A DNA stretch of 64,000 bases from a candidate division KSB3 bacterium (GTDB lineage: Bacteria; Moduliflexota; Moduliflexia; Moduliflexales; Moduliflexaceae), in the NCBI GenBank assembly GCA_002748425.1, contig PDSJ01000019.1, forward strand, positions 1-64,000. The letters run 5' to 3'. The first letter of the stretch is position 1. Each line of letters begins with the position of its first letter. A model generated the notes under the pieces. That model had not been told where the DNA came from. It saw nothing but the letters and a program-made list of their open reading frames with translations, and did no database searches. The position numbers were made by a program, and so were the translations under genes. Shown here piece by piece: positions 9,236-17,767 of this stretch.

Positions 9236-10603
9236 ATGAAATCGATTGTCTTGGATTATACACATCTTGCTGAGCTGTTGTCTGAAGAGGCGCTGACTGA
9301 TATCCAGGCTGAAGTCACTCAGGCCTTTCAGGCTGTTCTGCAGAAAAGCGGACCCGGGAATGATTTTCTCGGTTGGGTTGATCTGCCTCATCAGATCAAG
9401 GAGACGCTTGTGCAGGACATTCAGGAATGTGCAGATGGACTGCGGGCAAAGAGCGATCGCATCATCTCTGTTGGGATCGGAGGGTCCTACCTTGGCGCAA
9501 AAGCTGTTATCGAGGCACTTAAAGGTCCTTTCGGCGATCGTGTCGACGGAAGCGTTCCGCTGCTGTTTGCCGGCCAGAATATCAGCTCATGGTATATGAA
9601 GGATTTACTGGCTCTGCTGGACGGGAAAGATTTCAGTGTTGTGGTCATCTCCAAATCCGGAACGACCACTGAACCTGGTCTCGCGTTTCGCATTTTAAAA
9701 GATGCGCTTGAGAAAAAGTATGGTAAACGCGGCGCTCGGACGCGAATTGTCGCGATTACTGATAAAAGCAGGGGAGCCTTGAAACAATTGGCAGATGATG
9801 AAGGCTATAAAAGTTATGTGATCCCCGATGATGTTGGAGGACGTTTTTCCGTATTGACTCCGGTCGGTTTGCTGCCGATCGCATGTGCCGGACTTGATAT
9901 TCAGGACTTTGTCAACGGTTTCAGGAGCATGGCGATGATGCTGAAAGAGGAAGAGAATCTGAGGAGCAATCCGGCTTTGGCCTACGCTGCCATGCGGACC
10001 CTGCTGTATCGCCAGGGAAAAAAGATTGAAGTCCTCGTCAATTTCGAGCCAGCGCTGCACTATATCTCTGAATGGTGGAAGCAGTTATTCGGCGAAAGCG
10101 AAGGAAAAGACGGTAAAGGTCTTTTCCCGGCCAGTGCGGATTTTACAACGGATTTACATTCGATGGGACAACTGATCCAGGATGGCGAACGAAGCCTTTT
10201 TGAGAGTTTTCTGATCGTCGGGAAGAACCATCATGAACTGTGTGTGCCGCACGATGACGGGAATCTTGATGGCCTGAACTACCTCGAAGGCAAAAACCTG
10301 GATGCGATCAATTTTTCAGCCTGTCAAGGCACAGCCCTCGCTCATCGGGATGGTGGCGTACCGAGTATGACCATCGAACTGCCGGAATTGACGCCGTATT
10401 ACCTGGGACAATTGCTCTACTTTTATGAAATTGCGGTAGCGGTCAGTGGATATCTGCTGCAGGTGAATCCTTTTGATCAGCCTGGCGTCGAAGCCTACAA
10501 GAGCAATATGTTTGCCTTGCTGGGCAAGCCCGGGCTTGAAGCCGAACATGCCGCTATTACTGCGAGAATCAGCACTATGCTTCCAAAACGGATCGTCGTA
10601 TAG
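9236..10603 (+). CDS. pgi: Glucose-6-phosphate isomerase
   Basis: This enzyme interconverts glucose-6-phosphate and fructose-6-phosphate. At 455 aa it is the short Bacillus/Thermotoga-type PGI rather than the 550-aa enterobacterial type. Phosphate-binding motifs are visible: VGIGGSYLGAKA, VISKSGTTTEP and GGRFSVLTPVGLLP. The catalytic Glu region is FGESEGKDGKGLFPAS, and the C-terminal part carries the QPGVEAYKSNMFALLGKPG segment with its conserved Lys. AAAGGAGAG precedes the ATG. A terminator-like hairpin follows some 190 bp downstream. Confidence 0.96.
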   Translation: MKSIVLDYTHLAELLSEEALTDIQAEVTQAFQAVLQKSGPGNDFLGWVDLPHQIKETLVQDIQECADGLRAKSDRIISVGIGGSYLGAKAVIEALKGPFGDRVDGSVPLLFAGQNISSWYMKDLLALLDGKDFSVVVISKSGTTTEPGLAFRILKDALEKKYGKRGARTRIVAITDKSRGALKQLADDEGYKSYVIPDDVGGRFSVLTPVGLLPIACAGLDIQDFVNGFRSMAMMLKEEENLRSNPALAYAAMRTLLYRQGKKIEVLVNFEPALHYISEWWKQLFGESEGKDGKGLFPASADFTTDLHSMGQLIQDGERSLFESFLIVGKNHHELCVPHDDGNLDGLNYLEGKNLDAINFSACQGTALAHRDGGVPSMTIELPELTPYYLGQLLYFYEIAVAVSGYLLQVNPFDQPGVEAYKSNMFALLGKPGLEAEHAAITARISTMLPKRIVV

Positions 10604-10789
10604 TGGAGAGCATGGGGGAAATGAAGGACCTTCCATCATGTTGTACGTTCTGAGGATTTTTACTCTTGACACGAACGGAAATATATGGAAGGGGTAGATA
10701 ATAACTCTCCTGAGAAGTCCAGATCATTCCGCCTCGCTATCCGTAGTGCGTATTGTAAGGTGCTGGACCTGTGAAGCACATGAACACGG

Positions 10790-10842
10790 CTTGAGAATCG
10801 CGAACAGTTCAGTAACAGTTTTCGTGTTCTCAAGCGTTTTTT
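10790..10842 (+). terminator. Terminator-like hairpin between pgi and the STAS gene
   Basis: CTTGAGAA (10790-10797) pairs with TTCTCAAG (10827-10834), followed by CG and six T residues. The loop is long but holds extra partial pairing (CGCGAAC with GTTTTCG). It ends only 20 bp before the STAS start codon, so it may be a pgi terminator or an attenuator in the STAS leader. Confidence 0.5.
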
Positions 10843-10862
10843 CTGAAAAGGTTAATGACGCA

Positions 10863-11213
10863 ATGGTGAATAATCGTTTTGAATATTCGAAAGATCTTCG
10901 TGATGGTGTTATCGTGTTTACCCTGGCAGGCAGCCTCGATATTGGGACTGTGTCCACAATGAAGACCGAGCTTGATGCTGTGCTGTCTTCCAGTCAGCAT
11001 AAGGTGTTGTTCGATCTCTACGATCTGGAACAAATAGATAGTTCCGGAATCGGGGCGTTTGTCGCCTTGTTCAAACGCGTGCGTTCGAACAAAGGTGAGG
11101 TCAAAATTTCCAGGCTGATCGGTCAGCCGAAAGAAATCTTCACTCTGCTGCGTCTGGATCGGGTCTTCGAAATTCATGATGATTTCGAACAAGCCTTGCA
11201 GAGTTTTCTGTAA
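10863..11213 (+). CDS. STAS-domain anti-sigma factor antagonist
   Basis: A 116-aa SpoIIAA-like protein. The STAS fold shows in DGVIVFTLAGSLDIGTVSTMK and in the phosphorylation loop DLEQIDSSGIGAFVALFKR, where the Ser of DSSG is the residue usually phosphorylated by an HPK-like anti-sigma kinase. No partner kinase or sigma factor lies nearby. The ORF track starts at 10746. I use the ATG at 10863, with AAAAGG upstream and a normal domain start. Confidence 0.85.
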   Translation: MVNNRFEYSKDLRDGVIVFTLAGSLDIGTVSTMKTELDAVLSSSQHKVLFDLYDLEQIDSSGIGAFVALFKRVRSNKGEVKISRLIGQPKEIFTLLRLDRVFEIHDDFEQALQSFL

Positions 11214-11279
11214 AGAACAGGCATCGGAAAACTGCGTGGCAGTGAACGCAGAGGGACGATACTGAGGGAATACGCTCTC

Positions 11280-12530
11280 ATGTTAACGTCGGAGATACGA
11301 GCATTTTTGCTGAATGAAGCCAGGGAACGTTTTTTGCGCTACGTACGGATCGAGACGACATCCGATGAGAATTCCGGACGTCATCCTTCGTCAGCGGGCC
11401 AATGGAATCTGGCCAGGCTTCTGCAACAAGAACTTGAAGAACTCAGCGTGGACCAGGTCCTGCTGGATGACTCTTGCTATGTGTACGCAAGGTTGCCGGC
11501 ATCACAAGGCGTCACTGCGCCCTCGATCACGTTTTGTTCCCATATCGATACATCGCCCTCTGAGTCTGGACAAGGGGTCGAGCCGTTGATTCATGAAGAG
11601 TATGAGGGTGGACCCCTTTATTTTCCCAATGCAGCGGACTTAACGCTCTCTCCCGATGATTCTCCGGAGCTCAAAAATTACATGGGACAGAACATTATCA
11701 CGGCGTCCGGAGACACGCTGCTGGGAGCCGATGATAAGGCCGGAGTCGCTGAAATTATGGCTGCGCTGGCAGCCTTGCAGCATTTTCACGACTTGCCCCA
11801 TCCGGAATTACGCATTGTCTTTACTCCTGACGAAGAAATCGGCGAAGGCAGTGATCGGATCGATCTGAAAAAACTCGGACAATATGGTTACACTGTTGAC
11901 GGCGGTGAAATGGGAGAGTTGGAAGATGAGTGTTTCGACGCTGTTCAGGCTGATTTGATCTTCAAGGGGATCAACGTGCATCCGGGGCAGGCCAAGGATC
12001 GCATGATCAATGCCGCCGCTGTTGCTGCCCGCTTTACCGCGTCTCTGCCGGAATATGACAGTCCCGAGCACACTGAGAAGCGTGAAGGGTTTTTCCATCT
12101 TACGAAAATGGAGGGAGAAGAGAATCAGGCTGGGCTTTCCTTTATTCTGAGAGATTTCGACCGAACAAACAACCTCCGGCGAATTGACTTGCTTAAGCAG
12201 CTCATTCAGACGTTCGAATTACGATACCCCGGGCTGAAGATCGAGCTCGAACTGAAAGATCAATATCGAAATATGCGGGAAATCCTGCAAAATTATCCCG
12301 ATGTCATACACAAAGCCGAAGAGGCGATCAGGATGACGGGCCTTCCGCTCATCCGGCAGGCAATTCGCGGTGGTACTGACGGCGCTTGTCTGTGTTTCAA
12401 AGGCATGCCTTGTCCGAATATTTTTACTGGTGGCATGCTTTTTCATTCCAAAAAAGAATGGATTCCTGAAATTGCCCTGCAAAAAGCCGCAGAGACAATC
12501 CTTCAACTCTGTGCCCTCTGGACTGTCTGA
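11280..12530 (+). CDS. pepT: Peptidase T (tripeptide aminopeptidase)
   Basis: M20-family di-zinc exopeptidase that removes the N-terminal residue of tripeptides in the cytoplasm. The 416-aa length fits PepT. Metal-site motifs are in order: SHIDTSP (His, Asp), LLGADDKAGVAEIM (bridging Asp), TPDEEIGEGS (catalytic Glu pair), YTVDGGEMGELE and C-terminal FTGGMLFHSKKEW (His). The lid-domain motif NVHPGQAKDRMINA is also PepT-like. The gene lies 66 bp after the STAS gene; no functional link is apparent. Confidence 0.93.
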   Translation: MLTSEIRAFLLNEARERFLRYVRIETTSDENSGRHPSSAGQWNLARLLQQELEELSVDQVLLDDSCYVYARLPASQGVTAPSITFCSHIDTSPSESGQGVEPLIHEEYEGGPLYFPNAADLTLSPDDSPELKNYMGQNIITASGDTLLGADDKAGVAEIMAALAALQHFHDLPHPELRIVFTPDEEIGEGSDRIDLKKLGQYGYTVDGGEMGELEDECFDAVQADLIFKGINVHPGQAKDRMINAAAVAARFTASLPEYDSPEHTEKREGFFHLTKMEGEENQAGLSFILRDFDRTNNLRRIDLLKQLIQTFELRYPGLKIELELKDQYRNMREILQNYPDVIHKAEEAIRMTGLPLIRQAIRGGTDGACLCFKGMPCPNIFTGGMLFHSKKEWIPEIALQKAAETILQLCALWTV

Positions 12531-12631
12531 GGCCGAGAGAAGCCTTCCCGCCAATCCTCCGTTTCAATACTGCAGGGAGCAGCTGTTATTTCAGACCTTT
12601 AAACTTGAGCTGCCCGTCGGACCTGATCGTT

Positions 12632-13561
12632 TCAGGCCTTTCTGCGGGCAAAGATGATGAATAAACAACCCAAGATTCCGGGAACAACCGAAGATAGCAG
12701 GTTTGCTGACAGTGAAACGGCGATCGCCATGGTGGAATCGATGCCAATCATGTGAAAAAAATAGGTCGTGGCGACCTCTGGGGGACCCACAGCGTTTATC
12801 GTGAAAGGAAAAAGCCGGGCGATGGTCATCGTCGGCATCATCAGAATGATATACGCTAAACTGACTTTGACCGGGAAGGCCCGAGAGACTAAATAGAAAA
12901 AGAGACTGGCCGAGAGCCAGACCGCGAATGACAGCCCCATGACCACGACTTTTCGACATGTTGAGAGCTGAAAGGTCTCCAGAAATTTTTCCTGGTCCAG
13001 CGAGATATTGAGCCAGGCTAAAAGCGTATTGACCATGCTCCAGGGCAGCAGAGTGGGAAACAGCAGAGGAATTCCGCTGAATATGGCGCAGAACAGAGAA
13101 GTCACGGCTAAGCCGGCAGAGCCCATGATGAAGCCTGAAAGCGTTCCGATCAGAAATAATGAGCAGAGCGCGAAGATTTTATCCAGCAGTGAGCTTGAAA
13201 ACATTTCTTCTCTGATGCCGTAAATTTTGTAGCCATAGTATGATCGAGCAATGTCGCCAAGCGTGGCAGGGATGAAGAGATTCAGGGCAAAGCCGATCAG
13301 GGTGATCGCAGAGGCATCTTTCATGCTGATCCGTTGTGTGCGACCATTCAGGATGAGCTGTAAGCGATATGAGCGGATAGCGATCGTGAGGCAGTAGGAG
13401 AGCATTGCGAGCAAAAGGACTTCCGGTTGAATCTGCGGGAATGCCTCTTTGAGGCGCTGCCATTCAATGAAACGGCTCAGGACAAGCAGGAAAATTCCGA
13501 AAACGAGAGCACGGAGAAGCTGCTGACGTCTAAGTTCAGGCACACGGAGAAGCCGCTGCAA
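12632..13561 (-). CDS. Flippase-like / LPG-synthase-TM domain membrane protein
   Basis: A 309-aa polytopic membrane protein with about eight hydrophobic helices. The pattern RSYRLQLILNG...ALNLFIPATLGDIARSYY...LLDKIFALCSLFLIG is that of the YbhN/AglD/MprF transmembrane family (UPF0104), whose members are linked to lipid flipping. The tracked start is a TTG with no clear ribosome-binding site, so the N-terminus is uncertain. It lies 54 bp downstream of the M42 peptidase gene, and a stem-loop sits in the gap. Substrate unknown. Confidence 0.85.
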   Translation of the reverse strand: MQRLLRVPELRRQQLLRALVFGIFLLVLSRFIEWQRLKEAFPQIQPEVLLLAMLSYCLTIAIRSYRLQLILNGRTQRISMKDASAITLIGFALNLFIPATLGDIARSYYGYKIYGIREEMFSSSLLDKIFALCSLFLIGTLSGFIMGSAGLAVTSLFCAIFSGIPLLFPTLLPWSMVNTLLAWLNISLDQEKFLETFQLSTCRKVVVMGLSFAVWLSASLFFYLVSRAFPVKVSLAYIILMMPTMTIARLFPFTINAVGPPEVATTYFFHMIGIDSTMAIAVSLSANLLSSVVPGILGCLFIIFARRKA

Positions 13562-13591
13562 AGCAGGGAACGCAAAAAAATTACGTCCCTG
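13561..13591 (-). other. Stem-loop at the flippase-gene start
   Basis: AAGCAGGGAACG (from 13561) pairs with CGTCCCTGCTT with one bulge, around an A-rich (minus strand: T7) loop. It overlaps the proposed TTG start. Either the true start lies further in, or the hairpin modulates translation or read-through from the M42 peptidase gene. Confidence 0.4.
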
Positions 13592-13615
13592 CTTCCGCGC
13601 GTATGGTTCGAGCGT

Positions 13616-14674
13616 TCAGCGTGGAATCAGATCAGTGCTGGCTGACAGGGAGCGTACAAAAGCAGCGATCAATTTGACAGAGTTCTCCACATCGTTGAGA
13701 TCGATCATCTCATTCGGGCTGTGCAGATAGCGGCAGGGAATCGAGACCACTGCTGCTGCCACACCGCCGCGACTGCTGTGAAGTTGGTCTGCGTCGGTTC
13801 CGGTGCGCCTCGGAGCAATTTGAACGGCATAAGGTATGTTCTCCGCTTCCGCAATTTTCACCAACATATCGAAGAGTACCGGACTATTTGCCGAACCACG
13901 TGAGAGCACCGGGCCGCCGCCAAGTTGAACGTCGCCGTTCTGCGTTTTGTCTGAATTCGGATGATCAGTGGTGAAGGTCACGTCCACGGCAATCGCGACT
14001 TGCGGATCGAAGCTGAACGCACTGGTTTTAGCGCCCGCCATCGTGATTTCCTCCTGACAGGTGGCTACAGCGGCGGTTGTCGCTTCCGGACGATTGTGTG
14101 ATAAGAGGCGTAAGGTTTCGAGCACGGTAAACGCCCCGATTCGATCGTCATGTCCCCGGGCCACAAGCCGCTTATTCGGCAGGGCCACGACATCGCTGTC
14201 GATGATACCGCTTGTACCAATGCGCACGAGTGCTTCGGCCTCTTGACGGTCTTTTACACCAAGGTCGATCCAGAGATTTCTGATCTCAACCCCTTTTTTT
14301 CGTTCACCTGCTTCGAGCAGATGGATTGGTTTTTTTCCGATCACGCCGGTGACGACGCCTTGTTTTCCGAGCAGACGGACACGCTGCCCGACCAGAACCT
14401 GCGCATCCCATCCTCCGATACCGGAGAATGAGAGAAAACCATTGTCATCGATATAGCTGACCATCACGCCGATCTCATCAATATGGCCTGCCAGCAGAAC
14501 ACGCGGGGCGCCGCCGTTCAGAACAGCGAAAGAGTTGCCCCGCACATCAGGGCGGACTTCATCGGCAAAGCCTTCAGCCTCTTGACGCCAGAGTCTGCCT
14601 GCGGCCGCTTCATCACCCGATGGACTGGGAGTCGCAAGAAGTGTGTGTAAAAAATTGAGACTACGGGGTTCCAT
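13616..14674 (-). CDS. M42-family metallopeptidase (FrvX/cellulase M-type aminopeptidase)
   Basis: M42 enzymes are di-zinc (or cobalt) aminopeptidases that assemble into large tetrahedral particles. In the 352-aa sequence the metal ligands are visible: AGHIDEIG (His), ARGHDDRIGAF (bridging Asp), TCQEEITMAGAK (catalytic Glu pair), AIAVDVTFTTDHP (Asp) and PCRYLHSPNEMIDL (His). GGAGGAAG lies six bases before the ATG. Upstream rlmD ends 139 bp away on the same strand. Whether it prefers peptides or another substrate cannot be read from the sequence. Confidence 0.93.
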   Translation of the reverse strand: MEPRSLNFLHTLLATPSPSGDEAAAGRLWRQEAEGFADEVRPDVRGNSFAVLNGGAPRVLLAGHIDEIGVMVSYIDDNGFLSFSGIGGWDAQVLVGQRVRLLGKQGVVTGVIGKKPIHLLEAGERKKGVEIRNLWIDLGVKDRQEAEALVRIGTSGIIDSDVVALPNKRLVARGHDDRIGAFTVLETLRLLSHNRPEATTAAVATCQEEITMAGAKTSAFSFDPQVAIAVDVTFTTDHPNSDKTQNGDVQLGGGPVLSRGSANSPVLFDMLVKIAEAENIPYAVQIAPRRTGTDADQLHSSRGGVAAAVVSIPCRYLHSPNEMIDLNDVENSVKLIAAFVRSLSASTDLIPR

Positions 14675-14813
14675 ATACTTCCTCCAATGAACGTGCTAAA
14701 AGCATCTAAGTGTCGATGGGTTGCTGAATAAGGACAAGCTGCAGAGCAGAACAAGCGTGTCAAGCTGAAAGCATCGGAGCTGTTTTGCCTTGCTTGCAAG
14801 GCTTTTCTACGAG

Positions 14814-16166
14814 TTATTTCATTAAATTGACCACTGTTTCAATGTGGTATGTGTGTGGAAACATATCGATCGGCTGGATTTCACGGATCGTGTAACCGCC
14901 GTTGAGAATCATCGCCACATCGCGCGCGAGCGTGGCCGGATTGCACGAGACGTAAATGATTTGACGGGGATCGGCTTTGAGTATATGTCCCACGACTTTT
15001 TTTGATAAGCCTGCTCGAGGCGGATCTGCTACCATCACGTTAGGCTGCTCGAAACCGAGCGTCGGCATCACGTTCTGCACTTCTCCGCAATGAAATTCGA
15101 CATTTTCGATGTTGTTCAGTTCGGCATTTTTTCGGGCGTTCAAAATGGAATCTTCCACTAATTCGATTCCATACACCATTCCAGCCTGTGACGCAACGTG
15201 CAGAGCGATTGAACCGGTTCCGCAGTAGAGATCCACGACAGTGCCGCCTTGCGGCACCTCGGCCATACGTTGGATCGTCTGATACAGAATCTCCGTTTGC
15301 CGGCTGTTTGTCTGAAAGAAACTCTGAGCGGAAATGTTAAAAGAGAGTCCGTTGATATTTTCCCGAATCGTTGCTTCGCCGTAGAGTAAGATTTCTTCCT
15401 GGCCTTGGCTGCTCTGCCCTTTGCGGCGGTTAATCGTATGAACAATACTCTTGATTCTCGGCATGCCAGCTGTCAGGTAGCGGACAAAACGATCCAGCTG
15501 GGGGAAATACTCTCCGGAGGTCACGATATGCACCATGATGTCACCGGTATGTTTTCCTTCTCTGACGATCAGGTGGCGCAGCAACCCTTCTTCCGTGTCT
15601 GATGAGAACACTGTGAGCTGCTGTCTTCGAGCAAAATCGCGGCAGAGCGCAAAAATGTCAACGCTGTCCTTCGATTGCAGGTAGCAATTCCGTATATCGA
15701 TCTTTTTGTCCCAGCGTCCGGCATAGTGCTGTCCGAGAATCAATCCGTCTTCTTCATCCTGTCCAAAGGAAAACTCCATCTTGTTGCGATAATACCAGGG
15801 AAATTCCATGCCGATAATATCGTTGACGTCGATTTCCCGAAGCTGTCCGATATGCCGGAAGGCTTCGATGACCTGCTGCTGTTTGAATCTCAATTGATCC
15901 TCGTAGTTCAGGTACTGCCATTTACAGCCGCCGCAGCGTCCGAAGTTTTCACAGCGCGCTTCGATGCGTATGGGGGACGGCTCTAAAAGTTCCACGAGTG
16001 TTCCGGTGGCAAATTTCCGTTTGCGTTTAACGATTTCCACAATGCCCCGATCCCCAGGGATACCGCCCCGGACAAATACCACCAGGCCTTTGTCGATGCG
16101 GGCGATGGCTTCCCCGCCTAAGGCAAGAGTCTCAAGCGTTAGTTCGATTCGATCTCCGATGTGCAT
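14814..16166 (-). CDS. rlmD: 23S rRNA (uracil-5-)-methyltransferase, RlmD/RlmCD type
   Basis: SAM-dependent Fe-S methyltransferase that makes m5U in 23S rRNA. The 450-aa protein has an N-terminal TRAM domain (residues 1-60), the [4Fe-4S] cysteines in CENFGRCGGCKWQYL plus a fourth in RNCYL, the FFQTN motif, the SAM loop VVDLYCGTGSIALHVA, ADPPRAG, and the catalytic cysteine in VSCNPATLARDV. Subfamily members differ in target uridine (747 or 1939), which cannot be decided here. It could also be called RumA/TrmA-like. Confidence 0.92.
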   Translation of the reverse strand: MHIGDRIELTLETLALGGEAIARIDKGLVVFVRGGIPGDRGIVEIVKRKRKFATGTLVELLEPSPIRIEARCENFGRCGGCKWQYLNYEDQLRFKQQQVIEAFRHIGQLREIDVNDIIGMEFPWYYRNKMEFSFGQDEEDGLILGQHYAGRWDKKIDIRNCYLQSKDSVDIFALCRDFARRQQLTVFSSDTEEGLLRHLIVREGKHTGDIMVHIVTSGEYFPQLDRFVRYLTAGMPRIKSIVHTINRRKGQSSQGQEEILLYGEATIRENINGLSFNISAQSFFQTNSRQTEILYQTIQRMAEVPQGGTVVDLYCGTGSIALHVASQAGMVYGIELVEDSILNARKNAELNNIENVEFHCGEVQNVMPTLGFEQPNVMVADPPRAGLSKKVVGHILKADPRQIIYVSCNPATLARDVAMILNGGYTIREIQPIDMFPHTYHIETVVNLMK

Positions 16167-16322
16167 AGTTCTTCATTCTCATCCAGCCTTATCACTCAGG
16201 ACTACGGCACTCAGAACCGTGACCGTGCAGTGGCTTTTATTCTTGAATCACGCTGTTACACGTGGATTGCTCTGATGAAGTGGATCTCTATCATGTCCAA
16301 ATTTGCCGGAACTTCTCTGCTG

Positions 16323-16883
16323 TCAAGGCATTTCTTTGTCCGCGATGCGCTTGAGCCATTTCCTCACCATGCGCAGCATTGATTCTTCCTGGCTGAATTG
16401 CTGCACCTTCTGAAGATCCACCCAGGCCAGATCGTGTGATTCGTCGCTTAGCTGAAACGCTTCCGAATCTGTTGTGTGAACTGCAAAGCGGATGTCATAA
16501 TGCGAGTGTTCGGCTTCGCCGTTATGTGGAGGAATCGCATGGATATCAATGTCGAAAATGTCTTCGGAAACCGGGAGAAGGCCCACGATTCCGGATTCCT
16601 CTTCCGCTTCCCGAAGAGCGGCCTCTAACACATTCGGATTGCCATCAACATGGCCTCCGGGCTGGATCCATTTGTTGAGTTTTTTATGATGTGTGAGCAG
16701 CGTATGCGTGCCGGCTTGATTGACCAGCCAGGCAGAACCGGTGAGATGGCCGATCTTCAGAGAGCGCTCAAAGCAGCTTGGGTGCTCCTGGACAAAATTC
16801 TGCAGAGCTTCAATAACGCTCGATTCTTCAGGATAGCGCCGCTGATACTCCTTTAACAGCAAGAGTAATCCTGTTCTATACAT
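16323..16883 (-). CDS. Nudix hydrolase
   Basis: A 186-aa Nudix-fold protein. The box is GGHVDGNPNVLEAALREAEEESGI: the catalytic REAEEESG core is intact, but the first Glu of the consensus Gx5E is replaced, which is common in the family with WIQPGGHxDG. The opening HLTGSAWLVN and HHKKLNKWIQPGGH match that group. Substrate unknown; it probably cleaves a nucleoside diphosphate derivative. It lies 24 bp downstream of the PurO-like gene on the same strand, so the pair is probably co-transcribed. Confidence 0.88.
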   Translation of the reverse strand: MYRTGLLLLLKEYQRRYPEESSVIEALQNFVQEHPSCFERSLKIGHLTGSAWLVNQAGTHTLLTHHKKLNKWIQPGGHVDGNPNVLEAALREAEEESGIVGLLPVSEDIFDIDIHAIPPHNGEAEHSHYDIRFAVHTTDSEAFQLSDESHDLAWVDLQKVQQFSQEESMLRMVRKWLKRIADKEMP

Positions 16884-16907
16884 ATTCCACTCAGTGTCTC
16901 CAGGCTC

Positions 16908-17558
16908 TTATACAGAACGTTCCATGTCCTGATACGCAATGGAAAAGCCGTCCGCTGTTTCAAGTGCGCAGGCGGCGGAAACCGGGCGCTCCAGATCGGC
17001 AAACACACCTTGCCCGAGAATGTAATTGCACGCCTCTTCAGCGGAATCAATATGAAAATCGTTGTCAGCGAATGTGTCCGACGGTTCATTATGCTCGTAC
17101 GTGGCCACGTAAACAGCCTGACCAGCCTTGAGCGGAAAGGATTTCACAATAATGGCGTCATGACGAATGATCCCCAGCGTTGCGCACCGCGCTCTGGTAT
17201 CGATAACGGCCGTAATACGCGGCGTATTATACGTATCATGTTCGTAATCCATCGCGTGTAACACTGTAATCACGGCATCGCGGACACTCATGCCGCTGCC
17301 GAGTTTTTCCGCGATCGGATCGCTATGACTTCCGTTCGCCGCAACAGCGTATGATCCCGTCAGCCGCAGGCAATTATATGAAATATAAGGATTGTCATAA
17401 CCATCTCGTTCAAAACCCTCTTTCGGCACAATTGCGATTGCCTCACCGATCTGCTTCGATTGCCGATTCGGGAACGACCGTGAGGAAACACGGTACATAG
17501 CCGTTAATCTCCCGAACTTGTTTTTTCCTGCTGCGACAATTCTGCCGACATACATCAT
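16908..17558 (-). CDS. purO: IMP cyclohydrolase, archaeal PurO type
   Basis: PurO closes the purine ring, converting FAICAR to IMP in archaea, where bacteria normally use PurH. The 216-aa length is right for PurO (about 200). Characteristic stretches are MYVGRIVAAGKNKFGRLTAMYRVSSRSFPNRQ, NPYISYNCLRLTGSYAVAANGSHSDPIAEKL and VLHAMDYEHDTYNTPRITAVID, recalled as PurO-specific from methanogen sequences. Two ATGs in tandem (17558, 17555) follow GAGGAGAG. It precedes the Nudix gene. No other purine gene is close. Bacterial PurO homologues exist, so transfer from archaea is only one explanation. Confidence 0.85.
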   Translation of the reverse strand: MMYVGRIVAAGKNKFGRLTAMYRVSSRSFPNRQSKQIGEAIAIVPKEGFERDGYDNPYISYNCLRLTGSYAVAANGSHSDPIAEKLGSGMSVRDAVITVLHAMDYEHDTYNTPRITAVIDTRARCATLGIIRHDAIIVKSFPLKAGQAVYVATYEHNEPSDTFADNDFHIDSAEEACNYILGQGVFADLERPVSAACALETADGFSIAYQDMERSV

Positions 17559-17767
17559 CTCTCTCCTCTCGAGCTATGATCTTCCTGCGGCCTGCACACG
17601 TTCATCCTGCCGCTGAGTTGCAATTGCTGTTAAACCATCTTTTCTCTTGCAGGCTTGCGCGTCAAGGTGAAAGCGGCTGATTTTTTAACTTGTCTTTTCC
17701 TGCCTCTCCAGGAAGAATAAACCCGTTGAAAATGGCTCCAACAGTGAAATGAGAATGGGAGGAGAAA

